Shown here: positions 32,601 to 41,086 of the stretch, in pieces
Position numbering within the stretch: the stretch's first letter is position 1
Layout of the letters: every line of letters starts with the position of its first letter
Assembly (NCBI GenBank): GCA_902572605.1
Contig: CACGGD010000002.1
Coordinates: forward strand, 1-64,000
Origin: an uncultured Pelagibacteraceae bacterium
Lineage (GTDB): Bacteria; Pseudomonadota; Alphaproteobacteria; Pelagibacterales; Pelagibacteraceae
DNA: 64,000 nucleotides
Reading direction: 5' to 3'
Notes under the pieces: generated by a model
What the model was told of the DNA's origin: nothing
The model's input: only the letters and a program-made list of their open reading frames with translations
Database searches by the model: none
Translations under genes and position numbers: made by a program

Positions 32601-33410
32601 ATGAGCACTTCAAGAAATAATGAAATTTTAAGAACTACAATAGACGAAAATGGTATTTTCCGTCTTACTCTAGATCATCAACGTAATCACAACGCGCTAT
32701 CTGAGGAAATGATGTTAAAAATTCAGGCTGCATTAGATGAGTCTGTAAGTAATACAAAAATAAGAGTAATAATTATTTCTGCAGATGGTCCAACATTTTC
32801 AGCAGGTCATGACTTAAAAGAATTAACTCAAGGGCGTGAAAACCCAGATAAAGGAAAAAATTATTTTACGTCAGTAATGAATAAATGTTCAAAATTAATG
32901 CAAACAATAGTAAATAATCCAAAACCTGTAATTGCAGAAGTTAATGGCACTGCTACAGCTGCTGGGTGTCAATTAGTTGCTAGCTGCGATCTTGCTTATG
33001 CAAGTAAAGCTGCTACTTTCGCTACCCCAGGGGTAAATATTGGTCTATTTTGTTCTACACCTATGGTAGCAGTATCTAGAAATATATCTAATAAACATTC
33101 CATGGAAATGCTTTTAACCGGAGATTTAATATCTGCAACTAAGGCCGAAAAAATTGGTTTAATCAATAAAGCTGTCGACGGTTCTCTTTTAAAACAACAA
33201 ACATTGGAGGCAGCTCAAAAAATATCAAAAAAATCTGCTATTACTTTAAAGATTGGGAAAAAAGCATTTTATAAGCAAATTGATATGACTCTATCTGATG
33301 CTTATGATTATGCTTCAAATGTTATGGTAGAAAATATGTTAAAACTTGATGCAGAAGAAGGAATAGGTGCTTTTATAGAAAAACGTAAACCCAACTGGCA
33401 AGATAAATAA
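32601..33410 (+). CDS. Enoyl-CoA hydratase/isomerase family protein
   Basis: FSAGHDLKEL, GTATAAGCQLVASCDLAYA, crotonase fold signature. Confidence 0.88.
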   Translation: MSTSRNNEILRTTIDENGIFRLTLDHQRNHNALSEEMMLKIQAALDESVSNTKIRVIIISADGPTFSAGHDLKELTQGRENPDKGKNYFTSVMNKCSKLMQTIVNNPKPVIAEVNGTATAAGCQLVASCDLAYASKAATFATPGVNIGLFCSTPMVAVSRNISNKHSMEMLLTGDLISATKAEKIGLINKAVDGSLLKQQTLEAAQKISKKSAITLKIGKKAFYKQIDMTLSDAYDYASNVMVENMLKLDAEEGIGAFIEKRKPNWQDK

Positions 33411-33441
33411 TAATCAATAAATTTATAAATTAGGACTTAAA

Positions 33442-34218
33442 TTGAATTTTTTAATTGATAACAATGAAGTTTTCTTAATGGATACTGGAACAACTTTTGA
33501 TCCCAATAAACACTCAGTAATATTATTACATGGTAGCGGTCAATCACACATAGTATGGTCCTTGACGACTCAATATTTGTCAGATCAAGATTATAATGTA
33601 TTTGCAATAGATTTCCCCGGACATGGTAATTCAGGAGGTCAAAGCTTAAAAACAATAGAAGAAACTGCACTGTGGCTTGAAAAAGTTTTAAATAAAATTG
33701 GTATTGAAGATCTTACTTTAGTAGGACATTCCCAAGGTTGTTTAGTAGCATTAGAATATGTGAATAGGTACCCCAAAAAAGTAAAAAATATTATTTTTGT
33801 TGCAGGATCCTATGAAATTCCAGTGAATAAAAGTCTTATTGATTTAGCTTTCTCAGGTGATATGGAGTCTTTAAATCTTATGATGAAATGGGGTTATGGA
33901 AATTCTAAACAATTTATTGGAGGAAACCCCTTACAAAAAATTTTAAATTCCTCTAGAGAAGTAAGAGAAGTTTTAGCAGTAGACTTAATTGCATGTAATA
34001 ATTATAAAAATGGCCTTAATGCAGTAAAAAATATAAAATGTTCAACTTTCTTTATTTTTGGAGAATTAGATAAAATGATTAGATTAGAAAAAGGAAAAGA
34101 ATTTGCAGGATTAATTCCTGACTCAAAAACTCATATAATTAAAAATTGCGGACATATGATAATTTTAGAAAATGCTTTTGAAATGAGAAAAAAAATTTCT
34201 GAATTTTTAAAAAAATGA
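33442..34218 (+). CDS. Alpha/beta hydrolase
   Basis: VILLHGSGQSHIVW, VGHSQGCLVALEYV nucleophile elbow, NCGHMIILEN catalytic His. Confidence 0.9.
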   Translation: MNFLIDNNEVFLMDTGTTFDPNKHSVILLHGSGQSHIVWSLTTQYLSDQDYNVFAIDFPGHGNSGGQSLKTIEETALWLEKVLNKIGIEDLTLVGHSQGCLVALEYVNRYPKKVKNIIFVAGSYEIPVNKSLIDLAFSGDMESLNLMMKWGYGNSKQFIGGNPLQKILNSSREVREVLAVDLIACNNYKNGLNAVKNIKCSTFFIFGELDKMIRLEKGKEFAGLIPDSKTHIIKNCGHMIILENAFEMRKKISEFLKK

Positions 34219-35321
34219 AGACTTTTATTACAAGATCGAGGAGGTTAAGAGGCACTCCATTTACTTCAAGATTAGAAAAGCAAGGAGTAAAAAGTTTTAC
34301 AGTATATAATCATATGTTATTACCGACAACTTTTTCATCGCCTGAAGATGAATATAATCATTTAAAAGAACATGTTCAAATTTGGGATGTATCTGTACAA
34401 AGAGAGATTGAAATTACAGGTAAAGACTCTTCTGAGTTAATTCAGCTAATGACTTGTAGAAATTTATCAAATTCCAAAATTGGAAGCTGCTATTACGCTC
34501 CTCTAGTAGACTCCGAAGGAGGAATTATAAACGATCCTTTAATTTATAAATTAGATGAGAATAGATGGAGAGTGTGTATAGCTGATTCCGATGTATTATT
34601 GTTTGCAAAAGGAATAGCCTCAGTAAAAAAATTTCAAGTTGATGTTTTTGAAGCTAAAGTGGACACGTTAGCTATACAAGGACCAAAATCTGAAAAACTA
34701 ATGGAAAAAGTATTTGGAAAAGAAATTATAAATTTAAAATTTTTTAAATTTGATTATTTTATGTTTAATAAAAGAAAATATTTAATTTCTAAATCAGGAT
34801 TTTCCAAACAAGGAGGATTTGAGATCCATACAGACAATATAGAAGGAGCTTTAAAATTATATGATTATTTTTTTGAAATTGGAGAAGAATTTAATTTAAA
34901 ACCAGGAACGCCTAATCATCCAGAAAGAATAGAGGGAGGTTTGTTGTCCTATGGCAGTGATATGGATATTTTTGATAATCCATTTGAATGTGGGTTTGAT
35001 AAATATGTCGATTTAAGTTCGAATATTTTTTATTTGGCTAAGCAAAAATTAAAAGAAATTAAAGAAAATGGAATTAAAAGAAAATTAATGGGTGTAAAGA
35101 TTGAAAGCAAAAGCATTGATGTATCTCAAAGTATACCTATTTTAGATTTACAGAATAATGAAATAGGAGAGTTAAGGTCGGGTGCTTTTTCACCTAAATT
35201 TAAAAAAATAGTGGGTATAGCCATGATAAAAAAAAATTTTTGTAATGTTAATGAGTCATTTCAAGTAAAATTAAATGGCAACCTTATCAAAGGAGAAATT
35301 TGTAGTTTACCAATCTTATAA
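34215..35321 (+). CDS. dmdA: DmdA-family (GcvT-fold) dimethylsulfoniopropionate demethylase or close paralog
   Basis: RSRRLRGTPFTSRLEKQGVKSFTVYNHMLLPTTF, HVQIWDVSVQREIEITGKDS, GPKSEKLMEKVFG, FECGFDKYVDL; about 370 aa; neighbours are dmdB/dmdC-like. Confidence 0.72.
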   Translation: MKTFITRSRRLRGTPFTSRLEKQGVKSFTVYNHMLLPTTFSSPEDEYNHLKEHVQIWDVSVQREIEITGKDSSELIQLMTCRNLSNSKIGSCYYAPLVDSEGGIINDPLIYKLDENRWRVCIADSDVLLFAKGIASVKKFQVDVFEAKVDTLAIQGPKSEKLMEKVFGKEIINLKFFKFDYFMFNKRKYLISKSGFSKQGGFEIHTDNIEGALKLYDYFFEIGEEFNLKPGTPNHPERIEGGLLSYGSDMDIFDNPFECGFDKYVDLSSNIFYLAKQKLKEIKENGIKRKLMGVKIESKSIDVSQSIPILDLQNNEIGELRSGAFSPKFKKIVGIAMIKKNFCNVNESFQVKLNGNLIKGEICSLPIL

Positions 35322-35323
35322 TT

Positions 35324-35608
35324 ATGAAAAAAGCTAAAATTTATATCCCAACAAAAACTGCGATGCAGTCAGGTAGGGGAAAACAAAAAAAATGGATTTT
35401 AGAATTTAAAACCAAAGATACTTCAATAAATCCTCTAATGGGATGGGAAAGCTCAACAGACACACTTGGTGAAATAACGTTAAAATTTTCATCTAAAGAC
35501 AAAGCAATTGAATATGCCAAAGAAAACAATATTTCTTACACCGTTGTTGAGCCTAAAAAAAAAGAATTTGTGATCAAATCATATGCAGATAACTTTATTA
35601 AAGATTAA
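35324..35608 (+). CDS. NADH dehydrogenase accessory subunit, NDUFS4-like (ETC complex I subunit family)
   Basis: AKIYIPTKTAMQSGRGKQKKWILEF and NPLMGWESSTDT. Confidence 0.85.
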   Translation: MKKAKIYIPTKTAMQSGRGKQKKWILEFKTKDTSINPLMGWESSTDTLGEITLKFSSKDKAIEYAKENNISYTVVEPKKKEFVIKSYADNFIKD

Positions 35609-35610
35609 TT

Positions 35611-36615
35611 ATGTGGCGTAGTTTTTTTAAAGATAAAAAGTGGTTTTACTGGTCTTATGGTGGAGGCTTTTTTATTTTGCTTTTATTAGTAAGCCAAACT
35701 TATTTAGATGTTCTCTTTAATAGTTGGTATAAAGATTTCTATGATATTCTTCAAACAGCAGAAAAAAGAGATATCTCTGAATTTTGGGACTCAATTAAAA
35801 GGTTCCTTTATATAGCTTTACCTTATGTAACATTGTTCGCGTTTACAAATTGGTTTACAAGGCTTTGGGCCTTCAGATGGAGAGAAGCAATAACCTTTTC
35901 TTATATGCCATATTGGAGAGCTACAGAGGCGAAAGTAGAGGGTTCTTCTCAAAGAATACAAGAAGATTGTATGGCATTTGCAAAAATAGTGGAATCTATT
36001 GGTTTGCAAGTAGTAAAAGCAATTATGACATTAATTGCATTTATTCCAATATTATGGACATTATCATCTAATGTAACTGTTCCTTTTCTTGACAATGTTT
36101 CAGGTTCATTAGTTTGGGTAGCTTTAGTTTTAAGTATAGGAGGTATTTTAATAAGCTGGTTTGTTGGAATTAAACTTCCTGGACTTGAATATAACAATCA
36201 AAAAGTTGAGGCAGCTTTTAGAAAAGAATTAGTTTATGGTGAAGATGATAGAAAAAACTATGTCCAGGCTCCTACAATATTGCAATTATTTACAGGAATA
36301 AAATATAACTATCATAAACTATTTTTACACTATGGATATTTCGATCTTTGGGCAATATGGTATCGACAGTTATTTGTTATAGTGCCTTTTCTGATTATGG
36401 CTCCTGGTTTATTTACTGCAGCTTTTACACTTGGTATCATGATGCAAGTGGTTAATGCTTTTGGTGAAGTAAAAGATGCTTTTTCTGTATTTTTATATAA
36501 TTGGACCAGAATTACAGAATTAAGATCTATTTACAGACGTCTTATGGAATTCGAAACTGCTATTAATTTTAAAAAGAAGTTGAGAAAACCAAGAAAATCT
36601 GATGTAAGAGCTTAA
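35611..36615 (+). CDS. SbmA/BacA-like transporter
   Basis: Multi-TM protein with FNSWYKDFYDILQ, RWREAITFSYMPYW, RIQEDCMAFA. Confidence 0.82.
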   Translation: MWRSFFKDKKWFYWSYGGGFFILLLLVSQTYLDVLFNSWYKDFYDILQTAEKRDISEFWDSIKRFLYIALPYVTLFAFTNWFTRLWAFRWREAITFSYMPYWRATEAKVEGSSQRIQEDCMAFAKIVESIGLQVVKAIMTLIAFIPILWTLSSNVTVPFLDNVSGSLVWVALVLSIGGILISWFVGIKLPGLEYNNQKVEAAFRKELVYGEDDRKNYVQAPTILQLFTGIKYNYHKLFLHYGYFDLWAIWYRQLFVIVPFLIMAPGLFTAAFTLGIMMQVVNAFGEVKDAFSVFLYNWTRITELRSIYRRLMEFETAINFKKKLRKPRKSDVRA

Positions 36616-37514
36616 TGGAGCTCTATCTCAAACTTATCGACGTACTATTTCCTGTTTTTTTCATAATTGGTGTTGGATATTATCTTGGTAAAAAAGATCC
36701 AAAATTTGATACTACGTTTATAACTAATTTTGCTGGGAATATTGGAACACCAGCAATGATTTTTTACACGATTACAACTACTGGAATAACTCTTGATATA
36801 TTTATTGAGTACTTTATCTATGCTTTGATAGTAATTGGAGGTTTTTCTCTAGTAGGATTACTTTTTCTTTATATACTTAAAAAAGATGTCATTAGTGAAT
36901 TACCACCTTTGATACTCCCCAACACTGGAAATATGGGGGTACCAATATGTTTATTTGCATATGGAACAGCTGGACTAGGGGTTGCTTCGGCTATTGCCTC
37001 TGTAATAATACTTCTTCATTTTACGTTAGGAGTTCTACTAGCTAAAAAAAGTTTTTCTTTAGAAATTTTAATTAAAAATGTTCCAATTTACGCTATTTTA
37101 GCATCAGTTATATTTTTGTATTTTAGATGGGATGTTCCAGGGTACATTGAAAATACTACTTTTCTTTTGACATATACAACCATTTTTTTAGTTTTGATGT
37201 CTTTAGGAATTGCTTTATCTAGATTTGAAGTAGTTTCTTGGACTAAAGCTTCAATTCTAGGAGCTGTAAGAGTTATAATAGGTCCTATTATAGGTTTTAG
37301 TTTAATAAAATATTTAGATCTAGATGGGTTTGCAGCTGGAGTTTTATTGATTCAGTCTGCAATGCCCAGTGCGGTTTTAACTTATTTAGTCGGCTCTATG
37401 TATTCAGAGAGAAAAGTTGTCGATAGTGTTGCAAGTGTTATTGTTACCTCTACAGTTATGTCACTTGTTACTGTACCTATAGTTGTATATTATAGTTTAA
37501 AGTTTTTTCAATAA
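36615..37514 (+). CDS. AEC (auxin efflux carrier) family transporter
   Basis: Ten-TM-like pattern, NFAGNIGTPAMIF, LPNTGNMGVPICLFAYG, AMPSAVLTYL. Confidence 0.88.
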   Translation: MELYLKLIDVLFPVFFIIGVGYYLGKKDPKFDTTFITNFAGNIGTPAMIFYTITTTGITLDIFIEYFIYALIVIGGFSLVGLLFLYILKKDVISELPPLILPNTGNMGVPICLFAYGTAGLGVASAIASVIILLHFTLGVLLAKKSFSLEILIKNVPIYAILASVIFLYFRWDVPGYIENTTFLLTYTTIFLVLMSLGIALSRFEVVSWTKASILGAVRVIIGPIIGFSLIKYLDLDGFAAGVLLIQSAMPSAVLTYLVGSMYSERKVVDSVASVIVTSTVMSLVTVPIVVYYSLKFFQ

Positions 37515-37925
37515 ATACAATCAATTATGCATTGTTATTAATGTAATTTATTAATGTATATGTCAATGATATTTACTTATTAAAGATAAAAGTGAAATAA
37601 ACATTGATAAATATGACTAATTTAAAGGCTAAAATGAATTTAAAATGATTAAAATAGATAGAATTTAATGATAAAATTTGCATGAATTAAAAAATTTATA
37701 AATAGGGTAGTAAAATATTCAATGATAGCAACAATTTTAGTCGACTTAAAATACACAAATACCAATATTTCCAGCAGCTTTGCAATACTGGAATATATCG
37801 TTTAAACGGCCATAGAGTAGGTATTTTTTTGAATTCTTTAATGGAGAGTACAACTAACCGGTGAATCAAAGAAAATACCAAGTGTAGTAGGGTAAATCCA
37901 CTAGAACGCCCGCCAAATAACAATT

Positions 37926-38225
37926 CTAGACGATTATGCCTTCCTTTTTTAGTAGTTTTTTCTTTGTTTTAATTCCACCTTTACCTGAATATCCCCCAAT
38001 AGAACCATCTGATCTTATAACTCTATGACAAGGTATCTTTGGCGCCAAGGGGTTTTTTCCAACAGCATTCGCAACGGCTCTTGCTGCATTAGGTCTATTT
38101 ATAGCTATAGCCACTTGTTTATAGGTTTTTATAGACCCTTTTTTTATAGTTATAAGATAATTCCATACCTTTTTTTCAAATTTAGTACCTCTAGAACCCT
38201 TATTTAACGGGTGATTTAGCTTCAT
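37926..38225 (-). CDS. Short MGMT-type alkyltransferase (DNA-binding/active-site domain only)
   Basis: FEKKVWNYL, GSIKTYKQVA, AARAVANAVGKNPLAPKIPCHRVI (acceptor Cys present), GGYSGKGGIKTKKKLL. Confidence 0.88.
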   Translation of the reverse strand: MKLNHPLNKGSRGTKFEKKVWNYLITIKKGSIKTYKQVAIAINRPNAARAVANAVGKNPLAPKIPCHRVIRSDGSIGGYSGKGGIKTKKKLLKKEGIIV

Positions 38226-38608
38226 TTAGGGTATTTTCCATATTGTTTAGAACCCTTATTAGGCCCTGCTAATAGCAGTGTCCAAGCATGTTTACCTTTA
38301 GGAATCTTCAAACTATGTCTATCTGAGGCCTTTCTGAAGCCTATATAGCCTGGGCCTCTCCAGAAAGTACCATTTTCATTGGTTTCCCAGTATCCACCTT
38401 TAAGGATAATTGTTATGTAAGACCAATAATGGTCATGTAAATCACCTAGATCGCTCTTTAAGATCTTATGAAGGAGAATATTGAAAGGAAACCACTTAGG
38501 TCTTTTACGAAAAAGCAAATAGTACCTGATCATAAATGGTTCAGCCTTGTCGTAGTCTGGCCAACTGGGTCCACGATCCAAAAGCAATCTTTTTCGACTC
38601 TCAAACAT
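38222..38608 (-). CDS. Cupin-like hypothetical protein
   Basis: DLHDHYWSYITIILKGGYWE ... GFRKASDRHSLKIPKGKHAWTLLLAGP: double-stranded beta-helix-like His pattern. Confidence 0.6.
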   Translation of the reverse strand: MFESRKRLLLDRGPSWPDYDKAEPFMIRYYLLFRKRPKWFPFNILLHKILKSDLGDLHDHYWSYITIILKGGYWETNENGTFWRGPGYIGFRKASDRHSLKIPKGKHAWTLLLAGPNKGSKQYGKYPK

Positions 38609-38625
38609 GGTCTTAATTTAAACAC

Positions 38626-38654
38626 TTGACACTAGAAATCATCTATTATATTAC
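38626..38654 (+). promoter_or_regulatory. Possible sigma70-like promoter for the tyrosine recombinase
   Basis: TTGACA (38626-38631), 17 nt, TATTAC (38649-38654); overlaps the 38651-38683 inverted repeat. Confidence 0.4.
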
Positions 38655-38683
38655 TAACGATAATTAATGGTTATCAATAGTAA
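38651..38683. repeat. 33-bp inverted repeat, 13-bp arms around a 7-bp centre (candidate recombination core or operator)
   Basis: TTACTAACGATAA-TTAATGG-TTATCAATAGTAA; arms match 11/13 as reverse complements. Confidence 0.6.
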
Positions 38684-38696
38684 TATATAGAAAAAT

Positions 38697-39653
38697 ATGA
38701 AAGATCTAGTAACTGACATTAAAGCTTTACAAGAAGAAACATTAAAAAACTTACAAAGCTCTAAAGCTACTAACACAGTAAGAGCTTACAAATCGGATTT
38801 TAAAGATTTTGGCTTATTCTGCGCTCAAAATGGATTCAAAAATCTTCCTTCTGATCCAAAAGTGGTATCTTTATATTTAACTAACCTTTCCACAAAAGAA
38901 GTAAAACTGAGCACAATTAAGCGAAGATTAGTATCAATTGGAGTGATTCATAAAATGAAAGGGCATTATCTAGACACCAAACATCCAGTTATTGTAGAGA
39001 ATTTATTGGGCATTAAGAGAAGAAAAGGAACAGTTCAAAAAGGAAAAAAACCTATATTAATCAGCGAGTTAAAAAAAATACTTAAAGTAATTGATGAACA
39101 AAATATTCAAGATATTAAAAAATTAAGAGATAAATCCATAATATTAGTAGGATTTTCAGGGGGATTTAGGAGAAACGAAATAGTTTCCCTAGATTATGAG
39201 GACTTAGATTTTGTTTATGAAGGGCTTAAAATTACAGTTAAAAGATCTAAAACAGACCAATTTGGCGAAGGATCAATAAAAGCTCTGCCCTATTTTGAGG
39301 ATAGTTTGTATTGCCCAGTTACAATTTTAAAAAGATGGTTAAATATATCGAAAATAACCAAAGGTGCTCTGTTTCGAAGATTCTCAAAAGGGTCAAAATT
39401 GACATCTTACAGATTAACAGATCAAACTGTAGCTTTGTTGATTAAAGATTATTTAAAAATAGCAGGAATTGATAGCAAAAACTATTCTGGACATAGTTTA
39501 AGGTCTGGTTTTGCAACATCTGCAGCTGAATCTGGAGCAGAAGAAAGAAGCATAATGGCAATGACAGGGCATAAATCTACAGAAATGGTAAGAAGGTATA
39601 TTAAGGAAGCTAATTTATTTAAGAACAATGCATTAAGTAAAATTAAATTATGA
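38697..39653 (+). CDS. Tyrosine recombinase / site-specific integrase
   Basis: SAM-like N-terminal domain, GGFRRNEIVSL (Arg I), HSLRSGFATSAA (HxxR), GHKSTEMVRRYI (His, Tyr). Confidence 0.93.
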   Translation: MKDLVTDIKALQEETLKNLQSSKATNTVRAYKSDFKDFGLFCAQNGFKNLPSDPKVVSLYLTNLSTKEVKLSTIKRRLVSIGVIHKMKGHYLDTKHPVIVENLLGIKRRKGTVQKGKKPILISELKKILKVIDEQNIQDIKKLRDKSIILVGFSGGFRRNEIVSLDYEDLDFVYEGLKITVKRSKTDQFGEGSIKALPYFEDSLYCPVTILKRWLNISKITKGALFRRFSKGSKLTSYRLTDQTVALLIKDYLKIAGIDSKNYSGHSLRSGFATSAAESGAEERSIMAMTGHKSTEMVRRYIKEANLFKNNALSKIKL

Positions 39654-40537
39654 GCAAAATATTAGATAAGATTTCTATAGTTTTGGTTTGTTATAATAGT
39701 TCATTTAAATTAAAGAAATTTATAAAGAAAATACCGAAGGAAACAAAGATTTTTATAATTGATAATTCAAAAGATTATGTACTAAAAAAATTATTTAAAA
39801 ATAAGAAAAATGTGAAAATTTATTTTAAAAAAAATGATGGATATGGATCGTCAATTAACTTCGCAGCTAAGAGAATTAAGACACCGTATTTCTTGGTAGT
39901 ACAACCCGATGTAACTGGAATTGTGAAAAATTCTTTAATAAAATTCTATAAATATGCAAAAAAACTAAATGATAAGTTTTCAGTTATTGGCCCCCACTTT
40001 TTAAATGCTTCTAAAAGTGGTCATTTTCAAACAAGTCTAAAATACAAAATAAAAAAGATTCACAATGTTCATGGATCAACTATGTTTTTTAATAAAAGAA
40101 TATTTGATAAAAACAAAGGTTTCGATAAGAAGATTTTTCTATATTGGGAAGAAACTGATTTCAGCAAGAGAGCAAGCATTAATGGTTTTAATGCATATCA
40201 ATTAAATATAGTTAAAGTTAAACACGAAAAAGGTAAAGCAGTCAAAGTCAGCAATCTAAAGGATGTTTTAAAACTAGAAAATCTTTATACATGGCATTTT
40301 ATTTGGTCAAAATTTTACTATTTCAATAAACACTATGGAAAGTTCCTATCTATGGTTTATTTCACTCCAATTATAATAAGAATTTTATTTAGAATGTCTG
40401 TTTATAAGATAATTAAAAGTAATAAATTTATGAAATATTATTGTAGATGGGATGGTTTAAAAAATTCAATTTTAAACAAAAAATCTTCGATGAGATTAAA
40501 TAGGATACCAATAAATTTATATGATCTTACTAAGTAA
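39650..40537 (+). CDS. Family 2 glycosyltransferase (rhamnosyltransferase-like)
   Basis: SIVLVCYNSSFKLKKFI, KNDGYGSSINFAAKRIKTPYFLVVQPDV, FLYWEETDFSKRA. Confidence 0.85.
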   Translation: MSKILDKISIVLVCYNSSFKLKKFIKKIPKETKIFIIDNSKDYVLKKLFKNKKNVKIYFKKNDGYGSSINFAAKRIKTPYFLVVQPDVTGIVKNSLIKFYKYAKKLNDKFSVIGPHFLNASKSGHFQTSLKYKIKKIHNVHGSTMFFNKRIFDKNKGFDKKIFLYWEETDFSKRASINGFNAYQLNIVKVKHEKGKAVKVSNLKDVLKLENLYTWHFIWSKFYYFNKHYGKFLSMVYFTPIIIRILFRMSVYKIIKSNKFMKYYCRWDGLKNSILNKKSSMRLNRIPINLYDLTK

Positions 40538-41086
40538 TATTTGATTTTCTGTTTCAGTTAATATTTTGAACCCCCCGTTAAGAAAATAATCTTTTGAATA
40601 CATTGTTTTAGCGCCCTTATCATCTAACAGGATTAAAGAAGTTTGAGTTAATTTGTCAATAACTGCCTTAGCTTCATTGAGTTGATGTTTTGAGGCAAGC
40701 TCAACATTATGACCATCAAATGAGTCAAGATATAAAAGATCAATTGTTTTTTTAAACTCTCGAAGAAAAACAACACTGTCTTTTGTGTAAAAATTAACAC
40801 TTTTGATATACTCTTTAGTAAAATCCTTAGCATTATTGATATTCTCTTGAGAAATATCACAGCTATGAAGCTCACCTCTTACAAAGTGAGCAAATTCAGA
40901 GAACATTAATGTGCTCATACCATCTTTCCAATTATATTTTTTAAAAAATAAAAAATTTCTTTTACCCCTCGATGTTCCTGTTTCAACTAAAGTTTTAAAA
41001 TTTCTTTTAATAGCTATTTCCAAAGTTTTTTTAAACATATTGAATCTTATATTTTTTTTATTATTATATTTCTCTATAAATTTCAT
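40517..41086 (-). CDS. Class I SAM-dependent methyltransferase-like protein
   Basis: TLVETGTSRGKRNF glycine loop, IDLLYLDSFDGH, SLILLDDKGAK. Confidence 0.65.
   Translation of the reverse strand: MKFIEKYNNKKNIRFNMFKKTLEIAIKRNFKTLVETGTSRGKRNFLFFKKYNWKDGMSTLMFSEFAHFVRGELHSCDISQENINNAKDFTKEYIKSVNFYTKDSVVFLREFKKTIDLLYLDSFDGHNVELASKHQLNEAKAVIDKLTQTSLILLDDKGAKTMYSKDYFLNGGFKILTETENQILLSKII

Noticed and set aside
37696-37923. 75-aa minus-strand ORF MLFGGRSSGFTLLHLVF... as a real gene
   Set aside because: No recognisable motif or good upstream SD, and composition looks like a noncoding/decayed segment. Kept only as part of the gap finding.
37735-37932. Cluster of restriction-site-like palindromes (GTCGAC, GTTTAAAC, GAATTC, ACCGGT, TCTAGA) suggesting vector contamination
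   Set aside because: The count is only modestly above chance for about 200 bp, spacing is irregular, and the flanks continue as native AT-rich sequence.
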